From Diplosphaera chodatii (lineage: Eukaryota; Chlorophyta; Trebouxiophyceae; Prasiolales; Stichococcaceae), in NCBI GenBank assembly GCA_032358165.1, contig JAALGY010000051.1, positions 186,001-250,000 on the forward strand: DNA of 64,000 nt. Direction: 5' to 3'. Below are positions 57,649 through 64,000 of this stretch, one piece after another; the stretch's first letter is position 1; the number at the start of each line of letters is the position of its first letter. The notes beneath the pieces are model-generated. The model did not search any database. It had not been told where the DNA came from and saw only the letters and a program-made list of their open reading frames with translations. Both the position numbers and the translations under genes were made by a program.

Positions 57649-58659
57649 GTGGACACGTTTGCACACGCGGCTGATATGGTTTTTGTTGGGACAAATGCAT
57701 TCAACAAATTTGACCGCTGGCAAGGTCGTTATGAACGGTCACACTTGTTAAACGTTGGGCCGCCATGGCGCCTTTGTCCGAGCGAGGGGCAGTGTACTAA
57801 GAAGCGGCACGACTCTGCGGTTGTACCCACTTCGGACAGCATCCCTGCGCCAGCGTCAGTTGCCAATCCTGCCATTGTAAACTGTTTGCGCAAGGATTGT
57901 CTACCACTGCACTGGTGCGAAGGCAACTCCCAGCAGTGCTCTCTATGAATGGTGGCGTGGGAAGCAGCATAGTCTGTGTATGAACACCATCCGACATCCT
58001 TGTGTAGTGTATCAGTGTGGTGTGGTTCCGATGAGATCTTCGTGAATTTGTCAAGCGGAAAGAATTTGACGCTGCAGGGTGGACGCGGGCGTTGCTGCAT
58101 CCGGATTTCCACGTGCGTGAAGCTGCCACGCTGGCACACATCTGCGCGCGCAGGCACACCGACATCCGTGTCGATGTAGTCAGCTGCATGGATCACAATC
58201 ACATGTCCAGCATGAATAATGCCGCATTGATCATGATGGTAGCCACTTAGCGAGGTGCTGTTTGAACAGAGTCGCGGCTGCACTCGGGCAGGCAGTTGAG
58301 TGGTCGTTGCTTGACAACTTTCAGCTGGTTGATACACTGTAAACCCTCTGCCTTGCACTAGCAACGCCTTTAGGTGATCAGTAGCAAGGACGTCCGAAAG
58401 TGGGCAGCACTGCTGCGCACACTTGTGCTGTGCACTCCCATTTATCTGCACACACAAGCAGGCTGCCAACACCTCTTCCTGGGTTGCAGGCTGCTGAAAC
58501 CCGAACCGCTGCAGCGCGCTGACCTTGATGACATCAGCAGAATGCAGCGCGCACAGGACCGGAGCCAACTGCGTGCTGCTGGGCACGGCCCGCACACCAA
58601 CCGCGTGGCCGCCGTCGGCGCCGCCGCGGCCGCCGCGTGAAGGGAACGCTGTTGTGAAG
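57649..58659. other. Intergenic, dwarf FG-GAP gene to KH gene
   Basis: About 1 kb. Plus-strand TGTAA at 57876-57880. A 288-codon open minus-strand frame (57729-58595) has no recognisable motif; it is described under findings and not called as a gene. Confidence 0.35.
57876..57880 (+). terminator. TGTAA motif after the dwarf FG-GAP gene
   Basis: About 230 bases after the stop at 57648; candidate poly(A) signal that supports the gene being transcribed. Confidence 0.4.
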
Positions 58660-61625
58660 ATGGCAGTTGATCAGGCAAGGGGACCAACCAGCGGCAGCGT
58701 GCGCCTGCCGATGTATGCATACTCGCAGCACGGGGGTCCGCGTCCACCCTGCAGCATGTCCCAGCCGCGACCGCCCCTGCAGCCGCCGCCGCTGCCAGCC
58801 GGCCAGCCGCGGCCGGCACCACAGCTCATGCCGCAGCAGCACATGCAGCTGCACCAGAGGCCTCTCGGCACCCATCTGCCACCGCAGCCGCGCCCGCCGC
58901 CGCACAGCCATGCACCCCAATCTGGCGCACGTGGTCAGGCCCAGGTGAGGCCGCGGCCACCCGCGCCTGTGCCGCCGCCAATGCAGCCGCCGCCGCAAGC
59001 TGCTGCGCCAGCGCGACAGCACCAGCAGCAGGCGCAGCCGCCGCCGCAGCAGAGTGCCCCCAGATCAGCCAGCAGCAGCACGCCGCCGCTGCCGCCCAGT
59101 GCTGCAGAGCTGCAGACGTCGCTGCCAGCCGCCGCGCCCAAACTGCAGACAGCGTCTACAAAGCCTGCGGGCGACGCGGACGCTGCGCGGCCTGGCACGC
59201 TGCTGCGCATGCTGTGCCCCGTCTCGCACGCCGGCGGCGTGATTGGCAAGGTGCCTGGGAGGATACTGGCCTCCATGTGTGCACACCGTGAAACACCTGC
59301 TGCCAGCATCCAAGCAGCGGCAGAGCCGCATGCGCCCGGCTGCAGGATGCCCTTGGATCGGCCCGCCACCCTGTAGTTGACACCATCACATGTGGGGGTG
59401 ACGCCGCCCTTCCCGCCAGCATCCAGTGTCCTGTTTATTGCTGCAGGGTGGGGGCATCATCAGCCAGGTGCGGGAGCGCACCGGGGCCAAGGTGCACCTG
59501 TGCGACGCGGAGCCGGGGCGGCGCGACCGCGTCATCACCATCTCCCTCATCGACGGCGGCCGGTGCGCCTCTAAAGTATTGCAACCTGCTGGCGTGCGCA
59601 TCTGACGCCGTCTCAAACCAGCTCCTGCTTGAGATCGTCGCCAATTCCCTGAAGACCGTAAAGAATGTGGTGCTGCCGGCATGCGATGAGCCGTTCTGTG
59701 CGCCCTGTGTTGGCTGAAGCGGTTCCGGCATGTCGAGCATGCAACCAGTCAGGGAGGGTGTTGTGTCACACATGAACCTGAGCCGGCAAGGAGGTCTGCA
59801 GGCGTGCAACAGGGTCTGATGGGAGCTGTGCATCTGAGCGGCGCTCATGCACAGGCGTCGTCGTGCATCAGTTGCAGGTCGGGGGACGGGCACAGCTCGG
59901 CGGAGGATGCCGCCGCCGCGATGCACGCCTGCATCGCCGCTTCCGACCGCCAGATCGTGCAGGACGCCGCGGCAAAGGCGCCGGGCGGCGGCGGCCGCTG
60001 CCAGCAGCAGCAGCAGCAGCAGATGGCGCGCCTGCTGCTGGACGCAGGCCAGGTGCGGGCGGCGCTGCCTGAATTGTTGTGTTGACTGCACACAGGAGCG
60101 GACACAGGCGCCGGTCTGCAGCGCCTGAGCCTTGCTTCAGTGTACCCAAGTCGTGGTGCTGTAAACCCCTGACATCTGCAGAGGAGACAGGGCTGGGCTG
60201 AAAGTGCTGCCATCGTGCTTCTGACGAGCCCACATAGTAGTATTGCGGTGCGCAGGCGGCAGTGCTGCGGGAGCAGCAGGCGGCGCTGACTGCGCCCTAC
60301 CCCTGGGCCGCCTGCCGATTGGAGATCGCGCCCGCCGGCAGCCTGACGCCGGGCCAAAGCGCCGACGCCGTTGCAGAGGTGAGCACGATGGTGGGCCCTG
60401 TCACAAACACGCTACAGTTGATGGGTCAGTGTTGAATGCGGCGCTGCTTTCACAAAGCGGCGTCGGCACCAGTGCCTGCCTGCCAACTGCAGCGACATAG
60501 TCCGCCATGCTAGCAGATCTCAGTAGTGATGTCCAAACGTTGAAGATGTTCAGCCATACAGCAATCGATTGGCGGGATGCAACACTGCAGGTGCAGGCGG
60601 CGTACGAGATCGTGCAGAAGGTGCTGCGGGGTTGCGTGCGGGCGCTGCAGGGGGCGCTGGGGGAGCGCAGCCCCGGCCCTGGGGCGAAATCCGAGCCGCC
60701 CCACCCCGCAGCGCCGGACCGGCCGCCAAAGGCCGCCAGGGCACAGGACCCCGGGAGCCGGAGGCCTGGAGGCGGCGGAACTGCTGTAGGGCTGCGGAAC
60801 GTGCGCCGCAAGCTGGACTTCGACAGGTCTGGCCGCGACGCCGCCGTTGACCCTACCCATCGTGCGCCGCCGCCGCCGATGGGCCAGGCCTTCAGCGGGG
60901 CGGCCGGCAGCAGGGGGGTTCCTAACGTACAGGCGCAGCGACCGCCGCTGCCACCATCGCGGCCACCACAAGGCAGGCCGGTGCCATATGACCCCTTCAG
61001 CGCCGGGCAGCCCGTGCCGCTGACGGGCGCGACCCCGGTGCCGCCTGCACAGCAGCAGCAGCAGCGGCAGCCGCTACAGCGCCCGCCGACCGTGCTGGGA
61101 CCCCGGCCACCACCGCCGCCGGCGGCGCCGCCACGCCCTCCCGGCCCTGGGGGCCTGCCGCCGCCGCCGCCATCCGCATTTGCCGGGGTGCCCCAGCCGG
61201 CAGCAGGCCGCGGCGCTGGGGCCCATCACCGACCGGCGCCGCCTCCTGCTGGCCACGGGTACGGCCGCCCGCCGCCCGCGCCAGCAGCTGCCCCGGCCGT
61301 GCACATCCTACCGCCGCCTGGCGCCTTCGGCCACGGGCCACCGCGGCCACCGCCGCCGCCGCAGCAGCATCCGCTGCGCGCGGGACTGCAGCCGCCGCAG
61401 CCGCCGCGGCCGCCGCCACTGCCACCGAGCAGGCCAGATGGTCACGTGGCGCCGCCGCTGCCCCTGCGCGGGCTGGCTGCCGAAGTCGCGAACAACTCAT
61501 GTGGGCAAGCTTCCTTCGCGGGCCCGCCCGCAGCCAGGTGGCAGCCACCAATGCCCAGCCATCCTGCACCGCCCCACGGTGCTTACCTATCAGCAAGTCG
61601 CCCCGCGCAGCAGTGGCAGAGGTAG
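58660..61625 (+). CDS. KH-domain RNA-binding protein with Pro/Gln/Ala-rich flanks
   Basis: Five exons (58660-59250, 59447-59562, 59878-60052, 60256-60378, 60591-61625) give 679 residues. Residues 1-175 are Pro/Gln/His-rich and disordered. One KH domain spans about 180-270: LLRMLCPVSHAGGVIGKGGG, IISQVRERTGAKVHLCD, then RRDRVITISL. It holds the RNA-contact loop GKGG, which is split by an intron after GK. The domain resembles plant HEN4/PCBP-type KH proteins. After the KH come a Q7 run (CAG repeat near 60003-60021), helical segments (AAYEIVQKVLRGCVRALQG) and about 300 residues of PPPP/Gln-rich low complexity to the stop. The start at 58660 is the first Met after an in-frame region that reads as 5' UTR. 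Likely a post-transcriptional regulator; targets unknown. Confidence 0.83.
60003..60022 (+). repeat. CAG triplet run coding for polyglutamine
   Basis: Seven CAG codons in the KH gene, between the KH domain and MARLLLDAGQ. Confidence 0.85.
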
Positions 61626-62365
61626 CACTATGCATAGCTGTACGATAGGACCAGATGACCGCACAAGCTCCACAGACAATTCTTGGGTCGCCGTTTGTTG
61701 CACCCCACTACATGAGCATTGCATCAGCATGTACATTTCTGTTGGACTGGCAGGATCAAGGCTTGTATGCGCCCTCACATCGGCTTGCTAAATCACAGTC
61801 GAACAACATCAAACTGCGTGCGTACTCTTCGCAACAGATAATCAGTTTGCAGTGAACACTTCTGGGTTGCGTTGGCGACTCATGCTGTGTGCCCGTGATA
61901 TGGTTGATCAGTCAATCTGCTACATTGCTGTTTTACATCAGGTTGACAAGACGAATGAGCCCATAGTGATACGTGCTTGTACTGATTCCAGCTAGAGTTT
62001 GATGTTATCCCACATCCTAAACGTCTGTCCCCGCAAACCGGTACACATGTAGCAGAAACCACGCTGATTTAGCGATAGAAGAATATGAGGAACGCTGCAA
62101 TTTGTAGTCTCGATATGAAGCAGCGGCTCCCTGAACAACCCGATGATACAGAAGCCCCCCACGAACCCACCAGCTAGACTGTGGCAGCATCATTATCACA
62201 GCTTCAGCCCTCGAGTCTGCCACACTGGGCATGCCATCCCCCCTGTTCAGCTGACCTTGTCCATTGCGGCACAGCTGCTGGCTGCCGCTCCAGGGTCGTC
62301 AGCAGCTGCAGAAAGTTGAGGATCCAGCCCCGTGGGCTCAGGAAGCGGTCTGCAAGCCGCAGCTG
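61626..62365. other. Convergent intergenic, KH gene and purple acid phosphatase
   Basis: 3' flanks of two converging genes, visibly more AT-rich than the coding regions. No exon recognised. Confidence 0.4.
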
Positions 62366-64000
62366 TCACCGCTGGCTGCTGCCGCCCTCCTCAGCAGTGC
62401 CCCGGAAGCAGCTGCGGCGGTCCGCGCGGCTGTTCTGCAGCACGTAGCTGTCGTGAACCTTGCCATCCTGTGAGCAAACCAGACCAAACACAGTCAGCAG
62501 CCAGCAGTGATTTGCAGCCAACAGCGCAGCAGCACTGTGCACCACCCCTGCAGTCAGCACAGCACGGATTGCAGGGGCCTGTGCAACGGCTGGTCTCGCT
62601 TGGCATGAGCAAAGCCATCAATGTGACGCTCACGTCGGTGCGGATGTACTCGAACTTGAGCGAGTAGCCGTCGCCAACGGTGACGCGGCCGTAGCCAAAC
62701 TTGGCGGCGGTGCTGGTCAGCCACTCCGGCTGGTCATGATTCACGTCGCTCAGCCGGTGGCCGCCGCAGCCGAGCGTGATGTGCGTTGTCCTGTGCACCA
62801 CGAGCACACAAGCAATCAGGACCAGCCGTGAAAGTGCTCAAGGGTATGCAGAGGTGAACACAGCCCCGAAGGCTGCAGCAGCAGCCCCAGGAGTCTGTGT
62901 GATGTGCCTCAGCCAGCGATGGGCGGCACATCCGAGGACTCAAGCATCGTGTTTGGTGATTGCAATCCCGCCGTCAGGACTCACAGCCCAGCAGGATGCA
63001 AGGAGGGTGGTCAAGGTGGAGAAACCCTCACCCGCCGTCACGCATGTCCACGCACTTGCCGGCCAGCACGTTGCAGGTGCGCGCGTAGCTGTGCACGTGG
63101 CCGCTGAACACCAGGTCCACCTCGTGCTTTGACAGCAGCGCCTCGATCTGCCGGCGCAGGTGCTCTGCACGACGGGTGATGCACTGTGGTGAGAATCAGG
63201 GTCTGGAGCATGCCGCTCATGTTTCATCATCCCACAGTGTATGAGGCACAGTGGCACACTGCATACTGTTCAGCAGACTCCCGAGGGGGAGCAGCCGGTA
63301 ACACAGCAGCTGCACAGAAGGGCGCATGGAGGGCGACACAGGATGGCGCCACAAGGGGTCGAAGGAACATGCGCACCGCCGACGCGGCGGTTGGACTTGT
63401 GGGGGTACACCACGTACATGGGGCGGTGCATGCCCAGCACCACCCACGGCGTCGTGCACCGGTCCACCAGCTGCAGGTTCCGCTTCAGCCACTGCGGGGT
63501 GGGCAGACCACGCTCAGTCACACAGCGCTTGCGCATGCAACCAATATGTGATCGGAGTGTACAAGGTACCAAGGCAGTAGAAAGCCCGGAGAGGGCCGAG
63601 CTGAGAGGACAGCGAGCATTGATCTTTTTTGAGGTGTCTGCATCGTCCAACCCACCTTGTATTGCACGGAGTGCTTGTGCAGGTCGTGCTCGGAGGAGAC
63701 CATCACGAAGTGCACCGCGCCGTAGTCGAAGGAGTACCAGAAGGGCGGGTTGGCCGGCCGCCGCCGCTTGTTCTGGGCAGCGTTTGCGCCGCCAGGGCTG
63801 ATCGCTGCCGGGCTGTCTGGGGTGACTGCTGCTGGGACCGGGATCGGCCTGGGCCGGGCTGCCGACGCTGAACTGGAGACGCGGCTGCCACCGCTGCTGC
63901 TGCCGCCGCTGCCGGTTGCATCTATCATGCTGACCTCAGCGCTGCCGTTGTACTGCCTGTTGGCCTGGAAGCCCGCGCCTGGCATGCTGAAGCGCGCCGC
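62366..64000 (-). CDS. Purple acid phosphatase (metallophosphoesterase), C-terminal part; 5' end outside window
   Basis: Five exons are visible: 63656-64000 (runs off the window), 63377-63491, 63032-63164, 62634-62790 and 62366-62467, all phase-consistent. Landmarks: RFSMPGAGF; WYSFDYGAVHFVMVSSEHD, the plant PAP YSF.YGxVHF block; QLVDRCTTPWVVLGMHRPMY; and the metal-ligand motif FSGHVHSYAR. A C-terminal segment HITLGCGGHRL is followed by a FGYGRVTVGDGY strand. The family hydrolyses phosphate esters with a dinuclear metal centre, often secreted or vacuolar and induced by phosphate shortage. The upstream GDxG, GDxxY and GNHE motifs lie beyond the window. A Ser/Gly/Pro/Ala-rich insert of about 65 residues (63730-63940) interrupts the conserved region between RFSMP and the WYSFDYG block. 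The protein ends EEGGSSQR. Confidence 0.87.

Noticed and set aside
1..64000. Bacterial or organelle origin of the window
   Set aside because: Genes are interrupted by spliceosomal introns throughout and encode eukaryotic proteins (CCDC47, DCC1, VTC1). No CRISPR, rRNA, tRNA, IS element or viral gene was recognised by eye; a tRNA or repeat search could still find small ones.

Overview
Nuclear DNA of a green alga (Chlorophyta; probably a Chlorella-like trebouxiophyte or a chlorophycean; the species cannot be fixed from sequence alone). Basis: GC-rich sequence; genes broken into 2-23 short exons by 100-400-base introns with GT (mostly GTGAGN/GTGCGN) donors and GCAG acceptors; the photosynthetic-eukaryote gene HCF101; an algal SPPP/pherophorin-style proline domain; and TGTAA motifs of the kind green algae use as polyadenylation signals. 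Exon models were built by hand from reading frame, splice site and phase continuity; most close perfectly (total length divisible by 3, no internal stop).

Layout, left to right: CCDC47 homologue (-, 246-3717); TMEM256/DUF423 membrane protein (+, 4453-5072); large N-glycosylated fasciclin (FAS1) surface protein with a duplicated seven-exon block (+, 5722-13154); three head-to-tail glycine-rich genes sharing a C-terminal THS/DHDESESHE tag, the first transcribed with a C2 domain (-, 13988-15815, 16619-18295, 19130-21677); HDAC-family deacetylase (-, 22147-24136); secreted chimera of Cys-rich, SPPP and FG-GAP/beta-propeller modules (+, 25104-28813); MFSD8-like MFS transporter (-, 29598-34327); unrecognised multi-exon gene (+, 36034-38230 as supported); SET-domain lysine methyltransferase (-, 39091-41910); DnaJ-type zinc-finger protein (-, 42810-45006); HCF101 (+, 45572-50442); DCC1/DSCC1 cohesion factor (-, 51205-54071); VTC1 (+, 54781-56385); a two-exon dwarf relative of the FG-GAP gene (+, 57162-57648); KH-domain RNA-binding protein (+, 58660-61625); and a purple acid phosphatase cut by the window end (-, 62366-64000).

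Most genes are unrelated housekeeping functions with frequent strand alternation and 0.5-1 kb gaps, so neighbours do not form a pathway. Exceptions are the tandem C2/glycine-rich trio, evidently a locally expanded family, and two cell-surface/wall genes (FAS1 and SPPP/FG-GAP). No rRNA, tRNA, CRISPR, intact transposon or viral gene was recognised. The most novel-looking material is the tag-sharing trio, the internally duplicated FAS1 protein, and the dwarf paralogue that keeps only the first and last modules of its 32-kb-distant relative.
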